From positions 660,150-724,149 of the forward strand of contig CAJXKD010000002.1 in NCBI GenBank assembly GCA_913055735.1: a stretch of DNA of 64,000 nt, written 5' to 3'. Numbering within the stretch: the stretch's first letter is position 1; each line of letters opens with the position of its first letter. Below the pieces are notes generated by a model. The model was not told where the DNA came from, made no database searches, and was given only the letters and a program-made list of their open reading frames with translations. Below, in pieces: positions 46,368-55,587 of the stretch. This DNA is from an uncultured Rhodospirillales bacterium (GTDB lineage Bacteria; Pseudomonadota; Alphaproteobacteria; Rhodospirillales; UBA2165). Both the position numbers and the translations under genes were made by a program.

Positions 46368-47564
46368 TCAGGCGGCAATAAGCGCATCGATCTCGCCGAT
46401 CAGCTTATCGATCTGCTTTTCCCAGGAAAAGCCGCGCATGAAGCGAGCCGCGGCCGCCCCACGCCGTGCCGCTTCTTCGCGGTCGTTATAGATTTCCTCG
46501 AGACGTTCGACCGTTTCCTCCACCGATGTTTCCTGCCAGCCTTCGGTGCCGGCATACGGCTCGTAGGGATCGACCGGCCCCTGGCCGCTCAATGGATAGC
46601 AATTGCCGTCGGCGATCAGATCCTTCTGTCCTGTGTTGTCGGCGATAATGCACGGCAATCCTGCCGCCATCGCTTCCATGGCAACAAGATTGGTGCCGGG
46701 CTCGCAGCGGTTGGGAAATACCGCGACGTCAGCGGCGGCAAGGACATCCGGCATCGTCCGATTGGGCGGCATGCCGAGATCGATAAAGGAGCCCATGGGT
46801 ACGCCATTGATATCGAGCCAAACGACCGTATCCAGAGTGCGGTCGGCATTGATCCGCGGCGCGCCGCTCACATGTTGCGAGCGGCCGATGGTCTCCACCA
46901 TTTGCGGCCACTGATTGGCCCAGGCATAGATCAGCAAGGCTTCCGGGTGGCGTTGCTGAAAGATTTTGAACGCGGCGACAACGACGTCTTGGCCCTTTCG
47001 GTATTCCAGTTTTCCGCCGGAAAATATGACGAACCGGTCCCGGTAGGTATCGAGACGCGGACGTGGCGTAAACCGGCTCACGTCGACCCCTTGGAATATG
47101 TTCACGACGTTTTTCAGGCCGCGGTCCTTAAGGATATCGGCGTTCCAGGTGGAACCGGTGACGATGCGGTCGTAACGGGCGGCGCGCGCCAGGCCCTCAT
47201 CCGAAATAGCGGTGTCTTCGAAAAAGATGACCCCGAGATTTTTGGGCCCGACAACAGGCTGCTCGTCGAGGCCAGGAACAAAATCGTTGCGCAACGCGTG
47301 CAACACCGGCGCATCCAATTCGAGGACATCCACGGTGCCTTTTTTGATCATGTCCTGGAGATGCATCATGCGCTGGAACACAGGGTCCAACAAAGCCCGC
47401 TGCTCCGGTTCCAGTTCGAGAAGATGGGGCTCCAGGTAAAGGATCGGCTGGCGCCCGGTCCGCACCAACTCGAGAGCTAAATTCGTTCCGTAGACGCCCC
47501 AGCCGGAAACGCTGGATAGCCGCCAACCAATGGCGACCGAAGTGGCAGCGGAGGTCGCGTTCAC
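46368..47564 (-). CDS. GT4-type glycosyltransferase inserted between acpS and lepB
   Basis: This 398-residue protein has a GT-B fold. The N-terminal half has [20 protein letters not shown] and the linker [17 protein letters not shown]. The C-terminal half has [20 protein letters not shown] and the donor-binding [20 protein letters not shown] with a Glu-x7-Glu pattern. Substrate and acceptor are unknown. A role in surface glycan or glycolipid synthesis is possible. Its start overlaps the acpS stop by 4 bases, so it is translated with acpS. No other glycan gene lies nearby. A membrane segment is absent. Confidence 0.85.
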   Translation of the reverse strand: MNATSAATSVAIGWRLSSVSGWGVYGTNLALELVRTGRQPILYLEPHLLELEPEQRALLDPVFQRMMHLQDMIKKGTVDVLELDAPVLHALRNDFVPGLDEQPVVGPKNLGVIFFEDTAISDEGLARAARYDRIVTGSTWNADILKDRGLKNVVNIFQGVDVSRFTPRPRLDTYRDRFVIFSGGKLEYRKGQDVVVAAFKIFQQRHPEALLIYAWANQWPQMVETIGRSQHVSGAPRINADRTLDTVVWLDINGVPMGSFIDLGMPPNRTMPDVLAAADVAVFPNRCEPGTNLVAMEAMAAGLPCIIADNTGQKDLIADGNCYPLSGQGPVDPYEPYAGTEGWQETSVEETVERLEEIYNDREEAARRGAAAARFMRGFSWEKQIDKLIGEIDALIAA

Positions 47565-48010
47565 CTGGTTCCCTGCGCCTGGGCGACGAAATCGGCGCCC
47601 GCGGCCACCCCCGCCGCCGGTACTGCGGTGATGATCACCATGGCTTGGGCGATGGGAAACTCATCGGTAATCGTCAGATCGATCTGGGCCTCCATGCCCG
47701 GCGGCAGCAACTCCGCCAAACGGTGGGCGGCGCCCCCCGTCAATGCCATGGTCGGCTTGCCCGAGGGCAGGTTGATCACGCCGAGATCGCGCCAAAAGAC
47801 GCCCTTGCGAAATCCCGTGCCGAGCGCTTTGGAGCAGGCTTCCTTCGCGGCGTAACGTTTGGCATAGCTCGCCGCGCGCATCCGGCGGTTCTCCGATTTG
47901 CGGCGTTCGACATCCGTAAAACAGCGATCGATAAAACGCTCGCCGAAACGGTCGAGGGTCTTCTCGATGCGCCGGATATCGATGAGATCGTTGCCAATTC
48001 CGATAATCAT
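47561..48010 (-). CDS. acpS: Holo-ACP synthase
   Basis: Starting at 48010 ([19 protein letters not shown]) gives 149 residues. Upstream frame to 48037 shows no family sequence. Motifs are [33 protein letters not shown] and [17 protein letters not shown]. It attaches phosphopantetheine to acyl carrier protein, using Mg2+ bound by Asp8 and Glu. The C-terminal ~20 residues (Ala/Gly/Val-rich) go beyond the usual end. pdxJ ends 27 bases upstream of this start. Confidence 0.95.
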   Translation of the reverse strand: MIIGIGNDLIDIRRIEKTLDRFGERFIDRCFTDVERRKSENRRMRAASYAKRYAAKEACSKALGTGFRKGVFWRDLGVINLPSGKPTMALTGGAAHRLAELLPPGMEAQIDLTITDEFPIAQAMVIITAVPAAGVAAGADFVAQAQGTR

Positions 48011-48036
48011 GGAACAGTCCTCAGCGCCACATGCCA

Positions 48037-48813
48037 TCAGGCCGACCGGTCGCCGGCAGCCTCGGCGCGGGCGTTGTCCATCAGGGCGCGCATGCGTTTG
48101 ATGGTGCTGTCGAGCCCGCCAAAAATAGCCTCACCAATGAGGAAATGCCCGATATTAAGCTCGACGATGTTCTCGATCTCCGCGACGGGCGCGACGGTAT
48201 CGAAGCCGAGACCATGGCCGGCATGGCACTCCAGGCCCAGCTGCGCGGCATAGGCCGCCGCCTCGCGGATACGCGCCAATTCGTGTTGTTGCCGCGCGCC
48301 GGTTGCGTCGCAATAGGCGCCCGTGTGCAGTTCCACGACCGGTGCCCCCAAGGCAACGGCGGCGTCGAGTTGCGCCGGGTCGGCCTCGATAAACAGCGAC
48401 ACGCGAATACCGGCGTCCCGAAGGCGGGAAACGATCGGCGCCAGCTGATTGTGCAACCCCCGCGCATCCAAGCCGCCCTCGGTGGTCAGTTCTTCGCGCT
48501 TCTCGGGAACGATGCAAGCGGCGTGCGGCAAATGGCGCAAAGCAATCTCAAGCATTTCGTCGGCTGCCGCCATCTCCAGATTGAGCGGTAGATCAACCTC
48601 CTGACGGAGGCGTTCAATATCTCGGTCGGAGATATGGCGCCGGTCCTCGCGGAGGTGGGCTGTTATGCCGTCAGCCCCCGCCTTGGCCGCCGCAAGGGCC
48701 GCACGTACGGGATCCGGATGGTCACCACCACGGGCATTCCGGATGGTCGCCACATGATCAATATTGACCCCTAGCCTCAAGTAACGCGGCGAAGTGGGTA
48801 ATAGGCGGTTCAT
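48037..48813 (-). CDS. pdxJ: Pyridoxine 5'-phosphate synthase
   Basis: The 258-residue TIM-barrel enzyme closes the pyridoxine ring from deoxyxylulose phosphate and 3-amino-2-oxopropyl phosphate. The N-terminus [56 protein letters not shown] and [18 protein letters not shown] are complete, with the essential His and Glu residues. It is coupled to the DUF2062 gene by a 4-base overlap and followed by acpS, the normal order. Confidence 0.97.
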   Translation of the reverse strand: MNRLLPTSPRYLRLGVNIDHVATIRNARGGDHPDPVRAALAAAKAGADGITAHLREDRRHISDRDIERLRQEVDLPLNLEMAAADEMLEIALRHLPHAACIVPEKREELTTEGGLDARGLHNQLAPIVSRLRDAGIRVSLFIEADPAQLDAAVALGAPVVELHTGAYCDATGARQQHELARIREAAAYAAQLGLECHAGHGLGFDTVAPVAEIENIVELNIGHFLIGEAIFGGLDSTIKRMRALMDNARAEAAGDRSA

Positions 48814-49454
48814 GCGTGTTTCTCCAACTGCTTCTCGACCATGTGCTTTTCCATTTCAGCTTTGGTCTGAGCCTTTTTTATGGCCTCGTACTTGTGCTGC
48901 AACCGGAGGATGCGGGCCCGTCGGTAGGTATTGATCAAATAGCGGATCAGGAAATAGGACGCAAACCAGGCCGCAATAGCGGTCGGGATGGACCCGACCA
49001 GCATCGGGCCGAAAATCGGCCAGGCCGATTCCTGCAAATAAACCAAGTCGAAGCGTAACAGCGCCTTGACGATATTACCGAAAATGACTGCGAACTCGAT
49101 CTGACCGTCGGCACCGACGCCGCCCATTCCCATCCAGCGGCCAAGCTCATAAATCCAAATCCAGATAAACGGGAATGTCCATGGATTGCCAACCAGCGTT
49201 CCGATCGCGGACGCAACGATATTGGCGCGGAAAACCCAAGCCAGTATTGCGGCGCCGGCAAGATGAAATCCAATGAAAGGCGTGAACGAAATCGCCGCGC
49301 CGAACGCGAACCCCGCAGCGATGGAATAGCTGCTGCCGGGCAGCCGACCGACACGATGGCGGAAATAGGACGCAGATCTCCGCCAGCCGATGGCCGGCCA
49401 AATAAAGTTTCGGAGATGATGGGCGGTGGAGCGCTGCTCCCTACGTCGAAACAT
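48810..49454 (-). CDS. DUF2062 membrane protein
   Basis: The 214-residue protein has [20 protein letters not shown] and [20 protein letters not shown], then [20 protein letters not shown], a pattern diagnostic of DUF2062, with two to three further helices and a coiled, Lys/Glu-rich cytoplasmic tail. The family is often fused or adjacent to glycosyltransferases and its role is unknown. It lies between rel and pdxJ on the minus strand and overlaps pdxJ by 4 bases. Confidence 0.88.
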   Translation of the reverse strand: MFRRREQRSTAHHLRNFIWPAIGWRRSASYFRHRVGRLPGSSYSIAAGFAFGAAISFTPFIGFHLAGAAILAWVFRANIVASAIGTLVGNPWTFPFIWIWIYELGRWMGMGGVGADGQIEFAVIFGNIVKALLRFDLVYLQESAWPIFGPMLVGSIPTAIAAWFASYFLIRYLINTYRRARILRLQHKYEAIKKAQTKAEMEKHMVEKQLEKHA

Positions 49455-49513
49455 TTCGCCCTATAATCATGTTCGTCCCAAATCCGCTCTTCACCCTGTC
49501 AGCCCCACACCAC

Positions 49514-51664
49514 TTAACCTCTGGCGCGTTCAACGGAGTTAATCGCCGGGGCCGCGCGAAGTGCGGCGATAATGTTCGTTAGGTGCTTTAGATCCCGCAC
49601 TTCTACGTCGACCATCATCTCAAAAAAATCTGTGCTTCGGTTGGTAATTTTCAAGTTGGTAATATTGCCGCCGTTCTTTGCGATGATCATCGACAATTCA
49701 CCCAACGTACCGGGCTCGTTGCCGACAACCACGTGGACGCGGCCAACGTGGCTGTTGACGTCGTGGGCGCTGGAATCCCATGCAACATCCAACCAACGTT
49801 CCGGCGCGTCGACAAACTCTTCGAGGGTCTCGCAGTCAATGGTATGGATATTCACGCCGCGCCCTTTGGTCACGATACCGACAATGCGGTCGCCCGGCAG
49901 CGCATGACAGCAACTTGCGAAGTGCACCGCCATGCCCGGGATCAATCCCTTGATGGGAATAGCGCCCTCTTCGATGGATTTCATCCGGCCCCGAACCTGG
50001 GACAGAGACACGATTTTCATGTCGTCTTCAGGGGACTTGGTCGCCGGATAGACCGCCCCCAGAACCTGGCGTCCCGTGATGTGGCCGGCGCCGACCTCGG
50101 CACACAATGTATCGATACTGTCGAGGGTAAAGATCGGCAGTGCTTCCTTCAGCGCCTTATCCGTCAGCTTGTACCCTTCCGTTTCGAAAGTACGTTCCAG
50201 GATGGAGCGGCCCAGCCGCATATATTCCTCGCGCTGCTTGAGGCGCACGAAACGACGGATGCGCGCCCGTGCCTTGCCGGTAGCAACGAAGTTCTCCCAC
50301 ATGGGTGACGGCGTTTGCGCCTTTGAGGTAATGATTTCGACCTGATCGCCGTTGTTGAGCACCGTGTGCAGCGGCATGATTCGGCCGTTGACCCGCGTGC
50401 CGACACAGGTGTCGCCAACCTCGGAATGCACCGCATAGGCAAAGTCGACCGAGGTTGCGCCGACCGGCAGGGCAATGACATCGCCCTTGGGTGTGAAACA
50501 GAAGACCTGATCCGGGAACATCTCGAGCTTGGTGTGCTCGAGGAAGTCCTCGGGGTTGGCGGCATGTTCGAGAATATCCAGCAACTCCCGCATCCAGCGG
50601 TACTGCCGGCCAGAGGTCTTGTCGTCCCCCTGTTTGTAACGCCAATGGGCGGCAACGCCGAGTTCCGCGACCTCGTGCATCTCGCGCGTGCGGATCTGCA
50701 CTTCGATACGCTGCCGGTGCGGACCGATAACCCCCGTGTGGATGGATTGATAGCCGTTTGGCTTTGGCGTCGAGATGAAATCCTTGAAGCGGCCGGGGAC
50801 CACCGGATAAGTGCCGTGAATGACACCGAGTGCCCGATAGCAATCCTCGATCGTGTCGACGACCACACGGAAGGCTATGATATCGGCGATCTGTTCGAAG
50901 GACACGTTTTTGCGCTGGGTTTTGCGCCAAATGGAATACGGTGTCTTCTCACGGCCAATAACCGTCGCGCGAACTTTCGACCCGGCCAAGGTTTCTTTCA
51001 GTTCGTTGATGATCTTATCAACGATGTCGCCGCCCTGGGTCCGCAGGAAATCGAGCCGCGCCAATATGGACTCACGGACATCGGGGTTAAGTTCGGCAAA
51101 GGACAGATCCTCGAGTTCGTTCTGGAGTTCGTGCATGCCGATGCGTTCGGCGAGCGGCGCATAGATTTCCATGGTTTCCATGGCGATGGCGCGGCGTTTT
51201 TCCGGCTTCCGGATGTGCCGTAAGGTCCGCATGTTGTGCAAGCGGTCGGCGAGCTTGACCAGAAGCACCCGGATGTCGACGGACATGGCCAGAACCAGCT
51301 TACGGAAATTCTCGGCCTGCGACGTACTGTTTCCGCCTTGCAGCTCGATCTGGGTGAGTTTGGTCACCCCTTCGACCAATTGAGCGACTTCCTCACCGAA
51401 ATGCTTGGCGATCTCGTCGCGGGTGGTTTCGGTATCTTCGATCGTGTCGTGCAGAAGCGCCGTGATGATCGAGTTGCCGTCGAGCTTGTATTTAGTGAGG
51501 ATGCCCGCGACCTCGATCGGATGCGAGAAATAAGGATCGCCCGAGGCGCGCTTCTGTGAGCCATGCGCCTTCATGGCAAAGACATACGCGCGGTTGAGCG
51601 CGTCCTCGTTCACTGCCGGATCATAAGCGCGCACGCGTTCGACGAGTTCGAATTGCCGGATCAT
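49514..51664 (-). CDS. relA: Bifunctional (p)ppGpp synthetase/hydrolase (Rel/SpoT)
   Basis: The start at 51664 gives 716 residues, MIRQFELVERVRAYDPAVNE. An upstream in-frame codon lies within a hairpin. The domain order is: HD hydrolase (AMKAHGSQKRASGDPYFSHP, LLHDTIEDTETTRDE), synthetase (RVVVDTIEDCYRALGVIHG, KPNGYQSIHTGVIGPHRQRI), TGS (VFCFTPKGDVIALPVGATSV) and ACT. Intact HD and synthetase motifs suggest both activities, as in single Rel enzymes of alphaproteobacteria. It lies 178 bases after rpoZ, with a hairpin over its Shine-Dalgarno. Confidence 0.95.
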   Translation of the reverse strand: MIRQFELVERVRAYDPAVNEDALNRAYVFAMKAHGSQKRASGDPYFSHPIEVAGILTKYKLDGNSIITALLHDTIEDTETTRDEIAKHFGEEVAQLVEGVTKLTQIELQGGNSTSQAENFRKLVLAMSVDIRVLLVKLADRLHNMRTLRHIRKPEKRRAIAMETMEIYAPLAERIGMHELQNELEDLSFAELNPDVRESILARLDFLRTQGGDIVDKIINELKETLAGSKVRATVIGREKTPYSIWRKTQRKNVSFEQIADIIAFRVVVDTIEDCYRALGVIHGTYPVVPGRFKDFISTPKPNGYQSIHTGVIGPHRQRIEVQIRTREMHEVAELGVAAHWRYKQGDDKTSGRQYRWMRELLDILEHAANPEDFLEHTKLEMFPDQVFCFTPKGDVIALPVGATSVDFAYAVHSEVGDTCVGTRVNGRIMPLHTVLNNGDQVEIITSKAQTPSPMWENFVATGKARARIRRFVRLKQREEYMRLGRSILERTFETEGYKLTDKALKEALPIFTLDSIDTLCAEVGAGHITGRQVLGAVYPATKSPEDDMKIVSLSQVRGRMKSIEEGAIPIKGLIPGMAVHFASCCHALPGDRIVGIVTKGRGVNIHTIDCETLEEFVDAPERWLDVAWDSSAHDVNSHVGRVHVVVGNEPGTLGELSMIIAKNGGNITNLKITNRSTDFFEMMVDVEVRDLKHLTNIIAALRAAPAINSVERARG

Positions 51665-51666
51665 AT

Positions 51667-51703
51667 GAAAACGCCCCCGTAGCCGTTGGCCGCATCGGGG
51701 GCG
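51667..51703 (-). terminator. GC hairpin with short T-run just before the rel start
   Basis: CGCCCCCG and CGGGGGCG form an 8-bp stem on the minus strand, followed by TTTTC. The second arm (51672-51679) is also the only Shine-Dalgarno-like purine run for rel. It may terminate rpoZ transcripts, hide the rel ribosome site, or both. Confidence 0.55.
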
Positions 51704-51842
51704 CAGGAAATACGAATGGGAGCACGGTCGGGGCACGCGCGCGGCGTGCAAAGCACGAAGTCGGACGTCAGGCCAAGAAACGGGAGACCCGGAAGGTGGC
51801 CAGGAAGTGGTCTCCGTTCAACGATCCCATACCGTGCGTGCG

Positions 51843-52268
51843 TCATTCATCTTCTTCGTTGATATCCTGATTACTGAAATCGGGACCTTCGCTCTCGGCG
51901 TCAAGGTTAACGTCCCCGCCTTCTTCAACGCCTTCAGCGGCTTGGGCCGCCGGGATACCGCCCTCGGGCGCAACCAGTTCGCCCGTATAGGCGTCGGCCG
52001 CGGACAACATTTCCAAATCTTCTTCCTCGAGCTCGTCGGATTCGACATGTTTCTGCAGGCCCTTGACCAGGGATTCCTGAATATCGTCGAGGTTTAGGGT
52101 CTCGTCGGCAATCTCACGCAGGGCGATGACGGGGTTCTTGTCATTGTCGCGGTCAACGGTGAGCGGCGCGCCGGACGACAGGGCACGGGCGCGGTTGGCC
52201 GCCAACATCACCAATTCGAAGCGGTTTGTGACTTTCTCGATGCAATCTTCGACGGTCACACGGGCCAT
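51843..52268 (-). CDS. rpoZ: RNA polymerase omega subunit with extended acidic tail
   Basis: With Met at 52268 the product is 141 residues. [40 protein letters not shown] and [17 protein letters not shown] are typical. The C-terminal ~60 residues are unusually acidic ([16 protein letters not shown] to NEEDE), longer than in E. coli omega but seen in other alphaproteobacteria. Omega assists RNA polymerase assembly and, in gammaproteobacteria, forms part of a ppGpp site. It precedes rel on the same strand, a common pairing. Confidence 0.96.
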   Translation of the reverse strand: MARVTVEDCIEKVTNRFELVMLAANRARALSSGAPLTVDRDNDKNPVIALREIADETLNLDDIQESLVKGLQKHVESDELEEEDLEMLSAADAYTGELVAPEGGIPAAQAAEGVEEGGDVNLDAESEGPDFSNQDINEEDE

Positions 52269-52457
52269 TCTGTATTCTCCAAATTTTTTCGAACAGGGAC
52301 GGCTACATAAAAACCGGGAGTATTCCGGTATAAATTCAGCCTGACGATCGGTCACTGGCGGGGCAGCAAGGTCCAACAGTCAGCTTGGGCGCCGATTATA
52401 TATGGGGGAGACGGGAAAAACGCAAGCATTTCAGCCAAATAGTGCGGCTTCTTTTGG

Positions 52458-52982
52458 CTAGGAAAGCCGCCGTATTCCATTGATATCCCCAAGTCGCCCA
52501 ATCATTTCTTCTACTGTGGCCTTGGAAACCGGATGGCACCACGCATCCGCACCGCCGGGTAAGCCCCTATCCCGAAGCACCTGCAGCAAATCCCGGAGGG
52601 GCAAAAGGACGAACGCCCGCTCGGCCAACCGGGGATGCGGAACCGCGAGCCCCGGTTCCTGGATGATTCGGTCATTATAGGCCAAAAGGTCCAAATCGAT
52701 GGTCCTGGCCGCGTTGGCAACGGACCTCGTACGTCCAAACCGCATTTCGACCGATAAGAGCAGCGCCAACAATTGCCCGGGGGCCAAGCCGGTTTCCAAA
52801 CAGGCCACCCCGTTCACGTAATTCGGCTGGTCGGAAACAGGTACGGGAGCAGTCTCATACCACGGTGAAACTGCCGTAATTTCAACGCCTTCGGCGGCAA
52901 GCATCTCCAACGCTGCGGCGCAGGTTTCGCGGGGCGCCCCAACCTCGCTGGGTAGATTGGCGCCTACACCGATCAAGATCAT
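52458..52982 (-). CDS. folK: 6-hydroxymethyl-7,8-dihydropterin pyrophosphokinase
   Basis: The 174-residue enzyme pyrophosphorylates hydroxymethyldihydropterin in folate synthesis. It begins MILIGVGANLPSEVGAPRET, then ISPWYETAPVPVSDQPNYVN-like residues (SPWYETAPVPVSDQPNYVNG), ARTIDLDLLAYND and VPHPRLAERAFVLLPL. The ATP- and pterin-binding residues are present. It is divergent from the NYN-domain gene. The C-terminus is a few residues longer than E. coli FolK. Confidence 0.95.
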   Translation of the reverse strand: MILIGVGANLPSEVGAPRETCAAALEMLAAEGVEITAVSPWYETAPVPVSDQPNYVNGVACLETGLAPGQLLALLLSVEMRFGRTRSVANAARTIDLDLLAYNDRIIQEPGLAVPHPRLAERAFVLLPLRDLLQVLRDRGLPGGADAWCHPVSKATVEEMIGRLGDINGIRRLS

Positions 52983-53052
52983 AACTGGTACACTTTCGTT
53001 CGCCGGGTTCGGCTAAATTGCCATCAAAATTTCATTTAAGGCCAAGTTTATT

Positions 53053-53082
53053 TTGTCTGGGCAAAGGAACAGCCTATATAAT
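53053..53082 (+). promoter_or_regulatory. Predicted sigma-70 promoter for the NYN-UDG operon
   Basis: TTGTCT (53053-53058) and TATAAT (53077-53082) are 18 bases apart. A start near 53089 gives a leader of about 138 bases before the ATG at 53227. The leader is AT-rich and holds a palindrome AATACG-T-CGTATT at 53185-53197. Confidence 0.55.
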
Positions 53083-53226
53083 CGACCCCACGGAAAACGG
53101 GTGTATGAATTATTCTATCATTCCGGCTTTCCGGCGCAAACAAACCCGGTAAGCGGCGCCTATTTTTATTCACCTTTTTATTTCAATACGTCGTATTACC
53201 CATTGATAAATAGGGGAAATATAGGA

Positions 53227-53871
53227 ATGCACTTCTACCCACAGGAGCGGATAGGTTTGTTCATCGACGGATCGAACCTTTACGCTGCCGCCAGGGCGCT
53301 CGGCTTCGATATCGATTATAAACTCCTCTTAAAGTTGTTCGCCGATCAGGGGCGCCTCGTACGTGCATTCTATTATACGGCATTGATCGACGATCAAGAT
53401 TATTCCCCTATCCGCCCGCTGGTCGATTGGCTCGATTACAACGGGTACACCATGGTTACAAAACCGACAAAGGAATTCACCGATACGGCCGGCCGGCGCA
53501 AGATCAAGGGCAACATGGATATCGAACTGGCCATCGATGTAATGGAAATGGTCGAACATCTGGATCATGTCGTTCTGTTCTCCGGCGACGGAGATTTCCG
53601 CCGGCTCGTGGAGGCCACGCAGCGCAAGGGCGCCCGGGTCAGTGTGGTTTCCACCATCCGCTCGAAACCGCCCATGGTCGCCGACGAGTTGCGCCGCCAG
53701 GCCGATCATTTCGTCGAGCTGGTCGATATCCGCGACCTCATTTGCCGTGAAGGCAGCCAAGGCGACGTCCCGGCCGATCCTCACAGCCTGCACGACTATG
53801 AGCAGGGCGACTATGACGACGCGCCCCAGGATGGCGATCTGATCGACGACGAGCTCCGCGAGTCCCTTTGA
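53227..53871 (+). CDS. NYN-domain (LabA/DUF88 type) PIN-like ribonuclease-like protein
   Basis: The start at 53227 follows AGGGGAAATATAGGA and gives 214 residues. The frame back to 53053 is AT-rich leader. The NYN fold is clear: RIGLFIDGSNLYAAARALG with metal-binding Asp, DWLDYNGYTMVTKPTKEF, KGNMDIELAIDVMEMVEHLD with Asp, and LFSGDGDFRRLVEATQRKGA with two Asp. These four acidic positions form the PIN-like catalytic site. Targets are unknown. The C-terminus is Asp/Tyr-rich and disordered. Its stop overlaps the start of the UDG gene (TTGA), so the two are co-translated. Confidence 0.9.
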   Translation: MHFYPQERIGLFIDGSNLYAAARALGFDIDYKLLLKLFADQGRLVRAFYYTALIDDQDYSPIRPLVDWLDYNGYTMVTKPTKEFTDTAGRRKIKGNMDIELAIDVMEMVEHLDHVVLFSGDGDFRRLVEATQRKGARVSVVSTIRSKPPMVADELRRQADHFVELVDIRDLICREGSQGDVPADPHSLHDYEQGDYDDAPQDGDLIDDELRESL

Positions 53872-54533
53872 CGTCCAAATCCGCCCCCTCTGAGAAGAGC
53901 GTCACCGCCCCGCCTGCGGATTGCCGCCGCTGTGCGCGGCTGTCCAAATTCCGTGACGACAACCGGCAGCAATACCCGGATTTCTTCAACAATCCGGTGC
54001 CGTCCTTCGGCGGATTGGATGCGCGCCTATTGGTCGTGGGGCTGGCGCCCGGTCTAAAGGGGGCCAACCGGACCGGGCGGCCCTTTACCGGCGACTACGC
54101 AGGCGACCTCCTCTATCCCACCCTCATCGAATACGGCTTCGCGCGCGGAACGTTTGGCGCCAGCATCGACGACGGGCTTCAGATGGTCGATTGCCGGATA
54201 ACCAACTCGGTTCGGTGCGTGCCCCCGGAGAACAAACCGACGGGCGAGGAAGTGACTTCCTGCCGCCCGTTTCTCATCAATGAAATCAACGCGATGCCCA
54301 ATTTGCGGGTGGTCCTGGCCCTTGGCGTCCTGGCTCATAACGCGACTTTGGTCGCCTTGGGGGAACGCCGGGCTTCCTGGAAATTTACCCATGGCGGGAT
54401 GCATGCTCTGCCCAACAGCCTGACGCTGGCCGACAGCTATCATTGTTCGCGCTACAACACGAACACGGGCCGCCTGACCGAAGCCATGTTCCACGACGTC
54501 GTCGACGCGGTGGCGAAGAAATTGGGACGCTGA
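53868..54533 (+). CDS. Uracil-DNA glycosylase, family 5 (UDGb-like)
   Basis: The start is a TTG overlapping the NYN stop. The 221-residue protein has the family-5 motif GLAPGLKGANRTGRPFTGDY and late SYHCSRYNTNTGRLTEAMFH. Four cysteines (DCRRC near 19-22, SVRC, TSC) fit a 4Fe-4S cluster, as in UDG families 4-6. It removes uracil, and in family 5 also other deaminated bases, from DNA. Coupling to a NYN-type nuclease-like protein is unusual enough to note. A stronger start may be internal. Confidence 0.9.
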   Translation: MTSKSAPSEKSVTAPPADCRRCARLSKFRDDNRQQYPDFFNNPVPSFGGLDARLLVVGLAPGLKGANRTGRPFTGDYAGDLLYPTLIEYGFARGTFGASIDDGLQMVDCRITNSVRCVPPENKPTGEEVTSCRPFLINEINAMPNLRVVLALGVLAHNATLVALGERRASWKFTHGGMHALPNSLTLADSYHCSRYNTNTGRLTEAMFHDVVDAVAKKLGR

Positions 54534-54634
54534 TCCCTGACCAGAGCGGAAGGCGCCCGGCCCCTGCAACTCCGCAAGATTTGTCAAAACGGCCCATGCT
54601 AGCGTCACCCCGAAAATTCGGTGAGACTGAGCGC

Positions 54635-55522
54635 ATGGATACCAAAGCACCAAAAACCACCCCCAAAAAGGCCGCCGAAAGCGTTACCTTGGCGGCGTAT
54701 GAAGACCGCATGGCCCGTGTCACGGACTATGTATACGAGCATCTCGACGAGAAGATCGACCTCAGCCGGCTGGCCGAGATAGCTTGCTTGTCGCCCTATC
54801 ATTGGCATCGCGTTTATCATGCCCTCAGGGGCGAGACGATAGCAGCCACCGTCAAGCGGCTGCGTCTGCACCGCGCCGCGGGATACCTGGTGCAAACGCC
54901 GATGAGTATTGCCGAGATCGCCGGTAAATCCGGCTACCCCAGCCCTCAATCCTTCACTCGAGTTTTCAAATCCGCGTACGGCGTACCGCCCGCCACCTAC
55001 CGGCGTGTTGGCGGCCATGCGCAGTTTCGGAAGCAATCACGGGAAAGGGTTTCCAAAATGTATGACGTCAGTATTAAGACTGTCCCCAATATGAAAGCAG
55101 TGTCGGTCACGCACACCGGGTCTTATATGCAGATCGGCAAAGCGTTCGACACGCTCATGCGATGGTGCGGAATGCACGGCCTCTTGGGACCGGATTCGCG
55201 ATCGGTGGGAATTTATTACGACGACCCCAGCCTCGTACCGGAAGAGGATCTACGGTCCCGCGCAGCGCTGATCACCAACAGCGAGACTGCTATTGAACCG
55301 CCTTTCGAACGCACGGATATCGCCGGTGGCGAGTACGCTGTTCTCCGCCATGTGGGGCCCTACGCGGAATTGGAAACTGCGTATCAGTGGCTTTACGGCG
55401 ATTGGCTTGTGGCCTCAGGACGTGAAGCCGCCGACGCGCCTATTTTCGAGGAATATCTCAATGACCCTCAACAAACCCCGCCAACGGACCTCGTCACCGA
55501 GATATATCTGCCACTAAAATGA
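54635..55522 (+). CDS. AraC-family regulator with GyrI-like effector domain
   Basis: The start at 54635 gives 295 residues. Upstream in-frame codons to 54443 overlap UDG. Residues about 20-125 are two AraC HTHs: IDLSRLAEIACLSPYHWHRV and MSIAEIAGKSGYPSPQSFTR, ending FKSAYGVPPATYRR. Residues about 145-295 are a GyrI/SbmC-like domain (TVPNMKAVSVTHTGSYMQIG, GGEYAVLRHVGPYAELETAY). The order resembles Rob of E. coli with a small-molecule pocket. Its ligand and targets are unknown. It converges on the arylsulfotransferase gene across a long hairpin. Confidence 0.93.
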   Translation: MDTKAPKTTPKKAAESVTLAAYEDRMARVTDYVYEHLDEKIDLSRLAEIACLSPYHWHRVYHALRGETIAATVKRLRLHRAAGYLVQTPMSIAEIAGKSGYPSPQSFTRVFKSAYGVPPATYRRVGGHAQFRKQSRERVSKMYDVSIKTVPNMKAVSVTHTGSYMQIGKAFDTLMRWCGMHGLLGPDSRSVGIYYDDPSLVPEEDLRSRAALITNSETAIEPPFERTDIAGGEYAVLRHVGPYAELETAYQWLYGDWLVASGREAADAPIFEEYLNDPQQTPPTDLVTEIYLPLK

Positions 55523-55534
55523 ACGGAACTTCTT

Positions 55535-55586
55535 CTTGGCTTTCCCCCTCGCCGCAGACTTGCTGCGAACGAGAGGGAGAGCCAAG
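55535..55586. terminator. Long imperfect hairpin between convergent araC-like and asst genes
   Basis: CTTGGCTTTCCCCCTCG (55535-55551) pairs with CGAGAGGGAGAGCCAAG (55570-55586), with one mismatch and one G·U. An inner CGCAG/CTGCG stem (55553-55567) caps it. It ends directly at the asst stop codon. Neither side has a long T-run, so it may act as a bidirectional terminator or be a dispersed palindrome. Confidence 0.55.
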
Positions 55587-55587
55587 T

